A DNA stretch of 64,000 bases, from positions 7,064,880 through 7,128,879 of the forward strand of contig CM035356.1 of the NCBI GenBank assembly GCA_020137815.1. Reading direction: 5' to 3'. Source of the DNA: Hormiphora californensis. Taxonomy: Eukaryota; Ctenophora; Tentaculata; Cydippida; Pleurobrachiidae. Below the pieces are notes generated by a model. It ran no database searches and was not told the origin of the DNA. It saw only the letters and a list, made by a program, of their open reading frames with translations. Shown in pieces: positions 51,091 to 63,198 of this stretch. Position numbers and translations under genes: made by a program. Numbering within the stretch: the stretch's first letter is position 1; the number at the start of each line of letters is the position of its first letter.

Positions 51091-53483
51091 TTAATCATGC
51101 CACGTCCTCCAAACTGTGAATTTAATTTTGTACCCTAAAACCCTGTCACTGGTTATTATACTTAGTCAATTTGAATTATCCAATGTAGTAGTGTACCGAA
51201 AGAAATCTACATAAAAACTTACGTTTATAGAATAATTCTCACGCAGTGAAATCAATTTTCCACAGTGACTTCAATTTTCCAGAACTAAAGTGCCGATCAA
51301 TTGTTTCCTACATATGAAACTAATTGCTGTTCTTTTGGACAATCTGCATGCATCCATTGTAGATTGCTATAGGGATCTCGACAAATATTGCATAGCAAAG
51401 TCGTGCTACTCCTCCTATATAGATAATCTCCATGCTAGCCTCTTCAGTATGTCCATTCCTCTCTTTCTCTTTCTCTCTCTCTCTCTCTCTCCCCTCTCTC
51501 TCTCCTCTCTCGATCTATATGACATTTCACATTGCCAATGAAGACTCCACATGGTTGCTCTCTCTCTCTGCATTGCAATTTCTCTGCTATAACCGATATA
51601 TAATAACATTTCACATATGGGCTGCTACCACTACAGCTACAGGTTATTGTCCCAGATTTAGCTATAGAGCTGTCTCTCTCCGCAGAAGCAGCAGGCCATG
51701 CCATGTTTCCGGTACACTTGGTCAAACACCTCCTCCACCCTTCATTGCCACCTCAAATATATATATTATGGAGCTCTAGAAGGCGTGACCGTATTCTTGA
51801 ATTCTGCCTTGTCATTATTCTTTTTACTTTATCATTTTATTATTTTCCTCTACATCACACAACTAATTTACATGCTTGATGCAGATCTGCTCTCCCTGAA
51901 CCTCTGTTGCCGATTTGTTCTTTCCTCCTTTTTGTCTCTATCTCCCCCTCGTTTACTCTCCATTGGCCATGGCCCCTTGGGTATAACGAGGTCCCCTCTC
52001 TTATTGGGAACTAACTAGACGTCGCGTGAGTGAAACTGCGAGAGAGCACAACCTAGGAGGGAGAGAAAAGAGGGGATCTTGTACCCAAATTGGCCCCCAT
52101 TGTTTCACTGGCAGCAGCTGTCAGGTCTAACACAAGCTCTCCTAGATGTCAGTATAACAACAGTCCTTGAATCGGTAATATCCTCCTCTTTCTCTCGCCC
52201 CGCTCTCTTTCTCCCTCCTAAGTCCTGTTTCTCCCCCTTTTCTCTCCCGCTCTCTTTCACTCACTCCCCCTCTCTCTCTCTCTCACTATCTCTCCCCCTT
52301 TTCTCTCCCGCTCTCTTTCACTCACTCCCCCCTCTCTCTCTCTCTCTCTCTCTTTCACTATCCCACTCTCCCTCTCTCTCTCTCTCTCTCTTTTTTCCTT
52401 CATCTACATCTCCAGTTATCCATTTTCCTAATAAACGTGCCATACCTCCTCGGCCTGTGGCGACCTCTCATTTGTTCGTATGCCCACATACATAGAGAGA
52501 GGTGTGAGCTCTAGGATATAGAGGACTGAACGAAAGAGACGTAATGAGCATAATGAAGGTAAAGAGATGGAGAGAGGGAAGAAGAGGAAAAAAGGAGAGC
52601 AACAGAGATAAAGAGAGATGTATTATATGAAAATTATTCACTGAAACAACAGTTGCGATAAATGGAACATTAGTTTCAGGAACATTAGTTCTAGGAAAAG
52701 ATCTTAATTGATCGTTTACAGTTTTTGAAAATCTGATTCCAAAGATCACATGATGCTGCACTCCCAAGTGCTAATATACAGCTGTAGTAACTTGGTTCTC
52801 CTTGCCTATTTTACTTGGTAGAGGGAAATGGAAGTGTAGATCTATAGAGAGAGAGAGAGAGCAGGACGCAGGTAGCAATAGTAGGTAATGCTCTTGTGTT
52901 CCTGCTGTGGTACACTAAACACAGTTAGGACCTTTCTAGACGAGAAGAAATTGTGCATCTGACCCTAGCTACCGCCTACCAGTGTCAGCTGCTCTTAGCA
53001 AAATAGTTTCCAGTCGAGAGTTGTTCTTAGCAGCTCACCCTAGCAGTTGTACTCTAGGTCAATCTACACTGGGTGACATTTTGGTCATGGGTTACACTTG
53101 ATCTACCGAACCCTTACAGAGGAAATAAAATGCGGTGTAAACTATCAGCCACACAATTGGTGCATGATAAGGGTGCCATGATAGCTTAGTATCAGTTCAC
53201 TCAATATAATCGAGATATGATATTATCATCATGTTATACTACAATCTAAGCCTGTCATGATACAATGATACATCGTTTTTCGTTCAATTCTTCATTGTAT
53301 GTCCTTGAATTCGTACTCAAAAAAGTGTTTATAGTGCAAATCGCACACTTAGAATGGTTCACAAGATAGTATAGAATTTGTCTATTGTCACTCATTTGTC
53401 GTTTTATGACAACTAGTTAGTAGTTAGACGCCTATAATATGCCTTCCTTGTTCTAGGCGGTGTCTATTCAGCCAGGGTATCTA

Positions 53484-53591
<108 letters not shown>

Positions 53592-53879
53592 TTACTCCTT
53601 CACTTCTCCCAGACAGGTGTTTCCCGCCTTTTTGACGTACCAGGAAACCAGTGCAGCAATATTCACACCGCCGGTGCTCACACACTACAATAGCGTGGGC
53701 TCCGTCCTTCTCTCTTTTTCTCCCTCCCTTTCTCTCTCCTGTGTTGTACATTTTTGAAGCTATCTTTCTCTTCGTTTCTTTTCATCCTCGTTGCTGTTGT
53801 TCTGTTTACAATAGTGCTCATTATTATACGTCATTCACATGAAATCTTTATTCTTTCGCTGTCTTTAAAAGTGACTTCG

Positions 53880-53883
<4 letters not shown>

Positions 53884-53944
<61 letters not shown>
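53884..53944. repeat. (CT)n microsatellite
   Basis: CT run of about 60 bp. Confidence 0.95.
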
Positions 53945-53947
<3 letters not shown>

Positions 53948-54821
53948 TTCTCTCGTATAAAAATCGTTCGATCGCTTTTTATAACGAATTGTTAATGATC
54001 TTGTATGTTTAGTGGTGCGGTGTCGATAGGTAATTGTGGTGCCTACAGACAGAACGATAGAGAAAAAGAAAGAGAGAAAGAGAGAATAAGAAAAAGAGAG
54101 ATAAAAAGAGATGGGGCTTTGTGGTTCATGCTTGCATGAAACTGTGGGTAATTACAATTATTGACTCCGCCTAGTTTATTTTCTGAAACTCGTCGGACTA
54201 TTTACTTTTTCCAGAATACCGTAATTGGTAATATTGGTATCCCTCTCTTTCTTTTATTCAACAGATTTATATTATCTTCGGTAACCAATTATCATTATTT
54301 TCGTTTCTTCATCGATGTTCCAGCCATACACTGGTCTCCTTAATTATTAAGGACAACGATTAGACTATTAAGGTCTAATTGTTGTCTTGGCTTCATAATC
54401 ACTTCATGCGGCCAATATTTCCTTTTCTCTACGAGGCCACAATAAAATTTGTCTTACGTTATAATACCCTCTCCTAGTACTGTCCTTGTCCATGTCATGT
54501 TTTGTTTTCTACTTAGATCCATTTTACATACTTGCCTTCCGCTCTATCTTCTGCAGCTCAATTCAAGATCAAGGACGAACATATACTTTTTCGTGCATAT
54601 TGCAGTAATCGCTTGATACGGACCTTCGAGAATTATATAGGACATTCATGCATGTTGCATTGTTGCAGTTGTATTTGACTTGTACTATAGCTCTCTAGAG
54701 CTTCTATTCCTATGTCTTTTCTGTCTTGCTCTATTTTCCTTTCGAGATGTTTTTTTGGGTCAATACATTGAGAGAGCGAGGAATGGTTCAACTGTACATA
54801 TGGGAGAGAGCTATTATTTAA

Positions 54822-56196
54822 AGGGATACTGACATATTCAAAAATGTTTGACTTTTTCAACGATCCTGGGTGTGGTAACTGGTTGGGAGATAAAAATACG
54901 ATGAGTCGAAGTGCGAACTCTCTACTCCCTCTCGTTCTCAAGATACAGGGCCCCACCTTTTATCACTTCTTAATTGGTTTGGGTATAGAGGGAGAGCCGT
55001 ATTGCAAATTACATGTAAACATGAGTATGTTTATCTATCAATATCTCAATTTTCACATGCACGATTTTGATCGGATTTTTTTCTGAAAGTCAGAAATGTT
55101 TAAAAATTTTAGTATTTTCATATGATGTATCAGAATCATAAATAAATCAGTAAATAAACAAGTAAACTTTGCAGTTTGAGGTGAACTGGAGTGAATTGTC
55201 AATTAGACCCAATTATGATCAATTAGAGCACTTTGCCGACATCTGAGGACTTGTAAAAGTTGCTCAAGTGATTCAACGTATCAAAATTAGTGTGTAAAGT
55301 GCCCTCACACGATCTTTTAGCATTTCCATTTGAAAAATGCAATTATTGCCAATTAGACTGAATAATGCTCAATTAGGACACTTTCTTCACCTCTGACGGC
55401 TTGGAAAAGCCGCTTACGTGATTCAGCGTATCAAAATTAGTGGGGATAGTGCTCTCATATGAACTGATAGCATTTTCATGCGATAAGTTACAGTTACGAT
55501 CACTTAGACCCGATTATGCTCAATTAGGGCACTTTCTCCACCCCTGAGCGCTTGCCAAAGTTGCTTATGTGATTCAACGTATCAAAATTAGTCGGGTATA
55601 GTGGTTTTGCCTTTTATACCAATTAGTTGCCTAAATTTTTCAGTTTATACTCTCCTAGGATACAATATTCATTTCAGGGCTGAATAGTTAATAACTATTG
55701 ACTATGTTATTGACTGTGGGATAAATATTAACATCTTGATGTAAAATTGAGGAAGTACAGCCAAATTTTATTGACATTAGTTACTGAATACCATGATAAT
55801 ATTGTTCTAAGAAGGCATACATTTCAAAAAAATCACCGTCTTGCTTAGATATATAGTTCTATCTATTCATGACAAGTCTAGAGACAAATGGAAACCAAAA
55901 ACGGAAACTAGAAGTGGTCTTAAAGTTTTTAGAAAAAACCCGGTCAAAATCGCATGTGTATTAGCTGAGATAATGACATATAAACAGGCTCATGTTTACC
56001 TGTAATCTGTAATGCTGGTCTCCTCCTCTTACCCAAACCAATTAGTGGGTGTTAATATTTGGGACCCCATATCTTGAGAAGTAGAGGGAGTAGAGAGCTC
56101 GGACTTCGACACAATGTATTTATTCTCTCAGATGATGTCATTGAGCAATGTTTTATTAAAATTTGAGATGGTCGATTTGAATATGTCAGTATCCCT
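54822..56196. mobile_element. Inverted-repeat element at TTAA sites
   Basis: A 1.38-kb element with ends AGGGATACTGACATATTC and its complement. It is flanked by TTAA on both sides (54818-54821 and 56197-56200). Imperfect arms of about 250 bp share TACCCAAACCAATTA-type segments. TTAA targeting is the hallmark of piggyBac elements, but no transposase frame exists and family membership is only inferred. Confidence 0.75.
55185..55610. repeat. Three diverged tandem repeats of about 135 bp
   Basis: Three direct units inside the TTAA element each contain CAATTAG...CACTTT and GTGATTCA(A/G)CGTATCAAAA. They differ from each other by about a fifth of their bases. Confidence 0.8.
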
Positions 56197-56200
56197 TTAA

Positions 56201-57247
56201 CTGGTGTGAGGTAGAGCTACAAAAGAAAGAGGGAGACATAGATGATGAGGTCAAAGGTCGCTATAAGTCTGTGTATGTACCCCAGACTCGACTACAGTAG
56301 TTTTATCATGTCCTCCATTTCAGCTTTATTTTCGACATCTTCCCTAACTATTGTTGAAGGGAGTTGTTAGTGATAAGTTTGTTGGTTCAGGGAAACAAGT
56401 TGTAGCTCTTATTTATATTACAGTTAGTTTAGAGGAACTTCTGTAACAGTGTAGTTCTCTAGAGTTTTTGTGAACACTGAACCCTCCTTGAAGAATATGT
56501 GTAGAGGGGCGTGGTGAGAGAGGTTGGAGCAAGGAAAGAGATTTATGTTCTTCATTTCTACTCAGGCTATTCTTTGAAACAACTACCGTCCACAATTCAA
56601 AAGTGTCTCTCAATTTTGTAGTAAGGGGGTTGAAGCACCGTACTACTTAGTAGACATGAATATAATTCACATACTGTATCCACTATCCAGCTCTCCTGAG
56701 ATAGATAGGGAATGACCCCGGAAATTGTATCTCCCTCCTTCTGTCTCTCCATCTATCTCTCTATCTCTCTATCTTTGCCTCTCAGGCCAGTAGTTGTGAC
56801 AGTAATTCCTGTCATGGGCTAATTCTACACATGTCCTCTATAATACCAATGTACCCTGCTCCCCCAAGCATCACAAACCCCTCCAGCTCCCCTGTGTAAA
56901 TTACATTGCCAAGGTGGTACAGTGTGCTTGTAGGGGTAACAATGCACTGTGCAGCCTGTCACAATATATATTGCAGGTCATGAATATTGATGAGTCTAGA
57001 TTCTGCCTACTTGTAGTTGCCCAACTTGAATAATAATCAGTAATCAGTATTCAAAATGTTGTATCTTGGTCTTCATTGAAAGTCTATATAAGTTGGTTAC
57101 TAACCCTATTTCAAAACATCTGAATTAACTATCTTTAATAAACACTATTCAGTAATCAGTGTATCTAAAACATATTGCATAATTAATCTCTCCTCAGCCT
57201 CGTTTCTTCACTATAGCTAATCACATATTTATTTCCCCCTCAGTGTG
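56201..57247. other. Intergenic, upstream of SLC22-like gene
   Basis: AT-rich. An acceptor-like CCCCCTCAG ends five bases before the SLC22-like ATG, so a 5' UTR intron probably lies here. No coding exon was recognised. Confidence 0.5.
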
Positions 57248-60200
57248 ATGGTTCCGCTAACGTTAAGTGAAGCTATTGATAAGACAAATAATTATGGGCG
57301 ATTCCAGGCGTTTCTTTTTACTCTTTGCTCCCTTCTAACCGCCCAAGAGGTAACTGTTCGGCAAGGTTACTCGGGGGATTATGGGGACCCGATTTCCCGA
57401 AAGGAGAGCCCGAAAGGAGAGCCCGAAAGAAAATCCCGAACCAGTTCCCCGAAATATTTATTTGCGCATTACCAAAATCGTACTGGTTCGGGATTTTCTT
57501 TCGGGCTTTCCTTTCGGGCACCCATAATCCGCTGCCTTACCCACACGCTCTGTGTGCTAAATCTCAGTAAGTATTTAGTGTCAAGCGACGACGAGACAGC
57601 CCTTTTTAGCAATCTATTACCAATATAATATGTATTGAGTATCTCTATCTCTATCTAAGCCACATCAACTTCCCTCCACAGGTGTTTCATATTTGTATTG
57701 AACTGTTTACCGCTAAACCCGTCCCCTGGAGGTGGGGAGATGAAGATATAACCATGAAAAGGTGAGTCAGTGAGTAGAGAGATTTAGTAATACCTATAGG
57801 ATGAGTTCGGGGATGGAGTTAGTGGCCATGATCTGGCCATTGTGTTTAGTTGTTTTCAAAAACAAGCCCATTATTCTATACTTCCGGTGTTTTGAACAAT
57901 GGGGCCTTTGTATCTAGGGCCGTGTGTACAATTACGTATTTAACATCAACTACGTAAACCATCATGAAAGTAATACAAAAGTAACGTGAATTGTGTTTCA
58001 GGGTGACGCTACCACCTTGTTACAGTGACAGGAAATGGGTGTTTGCAGAAAACTCTACTTCCATTGTCAGGTAATACAATTGTACTTGTAGAATCCCCTG
58101 CTCTTACCTAAATTGTCAGTTAAATTTCTAGATATCATTAGTCATCTCAACTAGAATTAACAAACCTCTTATATATTTCCAGTGATTTCTCACTCTACTG
58201 TTCACCGCTCAAGCTCTACCTCATCCCATGTGTCTTCTTTGCTGGTCGCATCTGTGGGTTCCTCTCCTTCTGGAGTATTAGTGTGCAGTTTGGGCGGCGC
58301 TGGCCCATTGTTATTGGAGTGTGGGCCAACTCAATCATAACATGGCTTCTCGGATGCAGCTTGTCTTATGAGGTAATATTGCCAGGGACATTGGTCACCA
58401 GGTAATATTGATATTAATATTGATCAGTTCAGATCGTTTCAGAATAGCATTCACATGAGATTCAGTGCTGATGTTATTTCGGATGTCGAGATTAACTAAA
58501 ATCTCCTCAGGTCTATATAATACTCCGTGCACTAGATGGATTTACCATGGAGGGTTTCATTATGATACCATACGTTCTGATGATTGAGTGTATGAATGAG
58601 AGTCACAGACAACCATATGCTACCCAATACCGCAGTTTGCAGGTACCAGCATTGATTTTTTAAGTTCAGTCAAACCTTGATTTACTAAGTTAAGGTTTTA
58701 GTTTTTACTGTTGTTTATTTGAACCTTAAAAATAATTACATGTTTTGAAACAATCAACAAAATTGACTCACCCGGATCTATTCCAGGGTTTAGGGTTCTT
58801 ATCGCTAGCGGGTGCAGCATATCTCTGCAAGAACTGGAAGATTCTCTGCTTAGTGATGGGCGCTTTGATAACCGTCCACGCTGCCTTCCTCTCAGCATTC
58901 ATACCTGAATCGCCCAAGTGGCTCCAAGCTAAAGGTAACAAACTCTTTTGGGTTGGTCATAGGATGGGTCGTCATGATGTCTCTTTTTGAATCTATTCTA
59001 ATCCGTGTAATATAACAGCATTATATTGGCTGTTGTTGTACATCTACATGTAGTAATAAAATGCTAAGAATAGTTGGCTAGCTGTACTAATAACCGTGCA
59101 CGTGTGTATTATAGGACTGGGGTGAGAGAAAAGAAGACAAAATAGGCAATATATAGAGATTAAAGCTATCCATTATTTGGTACTCCTTCCTCAACAATAT
59201 GTATCCCTGAAAGGTCGAGGAGGGGAGATAGTATCATTTATCCATCGAGTATCGACCTGGAACAACCGAAGGATCAGAGACCAGTTCTATATTGTGGATG
59301 CTAAAAAAGAACGAGAAGGTAAGAGTTTAACAAGTTTAAAAGTTCCCATTTAGTTGACCATGCCTTTCATCCCCAGACAGACAATACCTTTTATTCAACT
59401 AAACCAAGTTTATTTCTCCAATTGAAAAGTTGTCCTAAACTAAACCAAGTTTCTTTCTCCCCAGTTGAAAAGTTGTCCAGTGAGCGAGAACTGGTCACTA
59501 CCTTCCTATCTCTACTGATAGTGTGGTCGCTGGTTCACATTGCAGAGTACCTCCTCTATTTTAATGTCCTCTACCTCCCCGGAAATGCATACCTTCACTT
59601 AGTCCTGCTAGGTGAGTTCTCACACACTTTTTTTCCCATTTCATACACAAAATATTATTTCACTCACTTTTGTCACTTTAGATATAATTTAGGTAAAGTC
59701 AGGGGTAAAGTAAAATAACTTGCCAGCGCAGTGATCATTACCATCATCTGCATCACATTTTAACTCCCCTCCCCCTTATTCCAGGTCTCTGTGATATCCC
59801 AGGACGATCTCTTCCCCTCTCAATCATGGACCGCCTCGGTCGAAAACGGACCATTACCCTGTGGAACTGTCTCGCTGGTGTCTTCCTCCTGGCATGCATT
59901 GTAGAACACAAAATAGTCCGGACCCTCTTCTACCTTCTCTCTAAACTGGTCCTCGCGGGTTGTATCATCCTACTCAAGGTCTACACCAATGAGGTAGCAC
60001 CGGCAAGTAACGGCTCCAACCTCTACATGTATTGTGATATGGCGACCCGGTTTGTGGGGATGGGAGTACCTTTCCTCCTCTGGCTGAACTCAATAAACTA
60101 CGGGCTTGTGTACGCTGTGGCTGGTGGTGCCGTCTTCATCTCACCCATGTTCCTGTGCTGCCTCCCTGAGACGAAGGGCCGATCAAAACCAGAAACTGTA

Positions 60201-60827
60201 CACGAGTTTGTCAGTCTGTACTATGGATCCAGATATAGACCGGCACATAATGGGCATGCTGCTGCTGCGGTGATGGTAAGACAACAAAAAGATCAAATCC
60301 CCGGCTCGTCTCGTGGACCCCCACAACAGAGGATGCCGAATGCGTGGCAAAACAGTAATGGACATGCAGCTTATTCCACCGTGGCAGAAATCTCAAACAT
60401 GGGGGACGCGGGGAATTTGTCCATGTTTGACCCTGATATTGAACGGCTAAAGATGCGAGGTGGTCGTGCCCCTCCACCAGCCCCTCAGTTGGAATCGACC
60501 AGGATCAGTGAGCATTCCCGTTATAATAACAACAACAGTAATCTAAACAGACAGAGGAGTCTACCTCGATCTGTGTATGGGATGAACGGAGGGTATTATC
60601 ACTCTGGTAGTGCCGCTCCTGGTTACTATGGTAACAACGGTAACTATAGCAACGGACAACAGAGAATGGCCAGGAATGCTAGTTATGAGAGCTCTCTGAA
60701 CACCATGATGAGTGATACTCCAACTTACAGTGGGAATACAGAGGAGGAACTTATTAAAAGAAATAGTTTGGTCAGCTTTACACCAAAAACTAGTGTCAAG
60801 AAACACTTTTCACTCAGCAAAGTTTAA
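57248..60827 (+). CDS. SLC22-like MFS transporter, 9 exons
   Basis: Exons 57248-57349, 57682-57761, 58002-58070, 58183-58372, 58511-58642, 58787-58934, 59214-59318, 59465-59611 and 59785-60827; phases close to 671 residues. Organic ion/carnitine-type carrier of the plasma membrane. Evidence: N-terminal TM1 after NNYGRFQAFLF, extracellular loop, VSDFSLYC (SLC22 WDLVC-like), FGRRWP between TM2 and TM3, PESPKWL after TM6, MDRLGRKRT before TM9 and LPETKGRS at the end of TM12. The C-terminal cytosolic tail of about 190 residues is unusually long, Asn/Gly/Ser-rich, and ends KHFSLSKV. The substrate cannot be predicted. Intron 1 holds a small hairpin. Confidence 0.88.
57372..57530. repeat. Hairpin in SLC22-like intron 1
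   Basis: Arms GCCCGAAAGAAAATCCCGAA/TTCGGGATTTTCTTTCGGGC flank about 45 bp, with extra CGAAAGGAGAGC repeats on the left arm. It is a short foldback of the same general kind as others in the window. Confidence 0.75.
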
Positions 60828-61160
60828 GATGATTGAGAGACTATTATTATAAAATTTGTGAGATTTTTTTAGAGTTTTGGAAACTAAAACTAATACACCA
60901 TGGACTATATAACTATTATTATTTAACTTATTGACAGAGACAAAGTGTGATTGTTTGCCACCTGACAGTGATGAGAACAGGACAATTGTGTGTTTTCAAC
61001 AGTGTAAGGGGCTTAGATTTGTTTTCTAAAAAGTGTGATTATAATAGATGATGTCACACGTTATATTAATGTACGAGTATTCGTGTTACTAAAATTTTCA
61101 TTGCTATTTGTTATGAAATTGGTTTTCGTTAGGTTTCGTTAGAAAATATGACCTCACAGC

Positions 61161-61166
61161 AATAAA
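61161..61166 (+). terminator. Poly(A) signal of the SLC22-like gene
   Basis: AATAAA lies about 330 bases after the stop. Confidence 0.4.
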
Positions 61167-61364
61167 TATCACGTGAAATTAGATCCAAACTAATCCTGTT
61201 GGATATCTCTTTTTCAATTGAATTATCAGTTGAAAATCACTGGTCCATCCGGAGGGATATATCTAATATGGGATTTGAAGTATACATGGTGAGTATCTGA
61301 GATATAATCCAATAATCATCCATGTATCCGACTTACTCTAAACTCTTGACTTGATATGACTTAA

Positions 61365-61729
61365 AGTGAGAGGTGCACAAAAACGAAGTTTGGAATAATG
61401 TCTAAACTAATTGTTTGTTACATTCCTTGGTGTCCAATTTAAAGTTTGGTGAAAAGATGACGTCTCTACGTTGTGTTTGAAATTCCTTCATAACTAGGAA
61501 TGCGCATCGCGCATGCACATGCAAGCTTCAAACACAAGTTAGGAGCATGGGACCTTGACCAACTTGTTTCTTTTGATCCAAGGAACACTTTAGTGAAGGT
61601 CCCAACTCCCATGTCAAACACAACATAGAGACGTTATCTTTTCACCAAACTTTTAATTGGACACCAAGGAATGTAACAAACAATTAGTTTAGACATTACT
61701 TCAAATTTCGTTTTCGTACACCTCTCACT
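61365..61729. mobile_element. TTAA-flanked foldback, 365 bp
   Basis: Ends AGTGAGAGGTGCACAAAAACG and its complement ending CCTCTCACT, with TTAA on both sides (61361-61364, 61730-61733). Arms of about 130 bp share GGTGTCCAATTTAAAGTTTG. Confidence 0.8.
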
Positions 61730-61733
61730 TTAA

Positions 61734-62023
61734 GGGGAAACTCTAACTGAATGGCATCCCATTAATGGGATCCCATCAACAGTAAAACTCTAACTGATAA
61801 TGGACCACAGTGATGGTTCTTTCTCTGTATTCTCTCTGTGTGCGCGCCCGTGCCCGGGCATGCCCTATAGTTCTTTCTCTGTATTCTCTCTGTAGGCAGT
61901 ACATAGATGTACTGCCTACAGAGAGAATACAGAGAAAGAACCATCACTGTGGTCCATTATCAGTTAGAGTTTTACTGTTGATGGGATCCCATTAATGGGA
62001 TGCCATTCAGTTAAAGTTTCCCC
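61734..62023. mobile_element. Foldback element, 290 bp, adjacent
   Basis: Ends GGGGAAACTCTAACTGAATG and its complement ending AAGTTTCCCC. The left side shares the TTAA of the preceding element; the right flank reads TAAG, perhaps a decayed TTAA. Arms of more than 90 bp contain TGGCATCCCATTAATGGGAT. Confidence 0.75.
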
Positions 62024-62031
62024 TAAGGCAG

Positions 62032-62165
62032 CTAAAGAGACACACACTCTTTGAAAAAAGCTTTGCAGTGAGAGCACCTCGTCTCTGGAACACCCTCCCG
62101 GCAACTGTAACCGAGGCCTACCTTCTCTCGACACCATACCTGACCAGCCTCCAATTACTGGCTAT
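62032..62165 (+). pseudogene. LINE reverse transcriptase C-terminal fragment
   Basis: A short open stretch reads LKRHTLFEKSFAVRAPRLWN then TLPATVTEA. This is the characteristic end of L2/CR1-type RT proteins (compare HVWNNLPENLRDAP in the 34-kb LINE). It is a truncated, separate insertion. Confidence 0.65.
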
Positions 62166-62699
62166 GGTTACGCCCCAGTTACAAAATTGAAACTGGACAT
62201 CAGTTTCTCTGGGACACTCCTGGTTAACCATGCCGCGCGCGACATTTTCGATCACGTGGTCGATGTGAATTGCATTGAAAGTAGCACACCACTGAAAACT
62301 GATACCAGGCTACAAAATTATCAGTAGGAGCGCTTAGAGCATGCACGTGCAAAAGTCGCGTGCCACCCGAAATTCAGGTTACTGTCACTCCTTTGCTTTG
62401 CATCGAAGTTTTTTGTAAATCTCGTAAAGATCTAATCGCTCCTACTATAACTGTAACTCCAACTCACTGCTCGATTCGACGGTTTTCGACGGTCCTGATA
62501 AAGGGATGGCCTGCTAGGATTCTACATCTACGAAGTCTCCAAAAGTAACAAAAGTAGGTAACACACATGTGCACAGTGCACACACACACTCCTTGTCAAA
62601 AATACAATTACAGACAGTTACAGATTATCATTAAAAGTAAAAAAGATAATTTAAAAAGTTACAACCCTATTACAAGCCTTCCTATTGAATAAATAAGTA

Positions 62700-62820
62700 T
62701 AGCTCCTGTGGGCCACTCCTGTGGGCCACTCCTGCGGGCCACTCATGCTGGCCACTCCTACAGGCCGGCCTGCAGGAGTTGGCCCGCAGGAGTGGCCTGC
62801 AGGAGTCTAGGCCACTCTCA
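62700..62820. repeat. GGCCACTCCTG minisatellite with inverted half
   Basis: Direct copies of GGGCCACTCCTGTG at 62709-62760 are followed by inverted copies (GCAGGAGTGGCC) to 62815, so the block can also fold back on itself. Confidence 0.75.
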
Positions 62821-62989
62821 TAACTCTATTATTTTATAGTACTGCATTGCTACTCGATCTCTCTCTCTCTCCCCTGCTGTCCATTTTGCTATTCATTCCC
62901 CCTTTCCTTCTAGTTCCTTCTTTCCTAGTTACGCACTGAGCGCGGCGTTTGGTTAGTTTATCCTCTAAAGGAGTATCGATCCTTTGCTT

Positions 62990-63070
62990 TCCATGTGACC
63001 GCCTCACGTGACCCGATGACGAGGGAGAGCTGAGCCAATGAGGAACAGTGAAGACGACACGTGATATCTC
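62990..63070 (+). promoter_or_regulatory. Candidate promoter of the SLC17-like gene
   Basis: Within 210 bases of the ATG lie TCACGTGAC (63004), GACACGTGATATC (63056) and a CCAAT box (63034), in GC-richer sequence. Nine of ten bases of the first E-box match the lysosomal CLEAR motif GTCACGTGAC. Function is inferred. Confidence 0.45.
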
Positions 63071-63198
63071 GTCTCCGTGATGGTGGACGGAGTGGAGCCC
63101 TCACTTCTCGATTTGTGCCCTGACTGAAGTTTGAAGGATCTCTGGAGTGGACTGGAACTGCTGTGTTTGTGGTCATTCTGGTCCTTTCTTAGAGCATC

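Noticed and set aside
52079-52495. A 138-codon plus-strand frame.
   Set aside because: Mostly CT-derived Ser/Leu/Pro sequence, no domain and no splice context.
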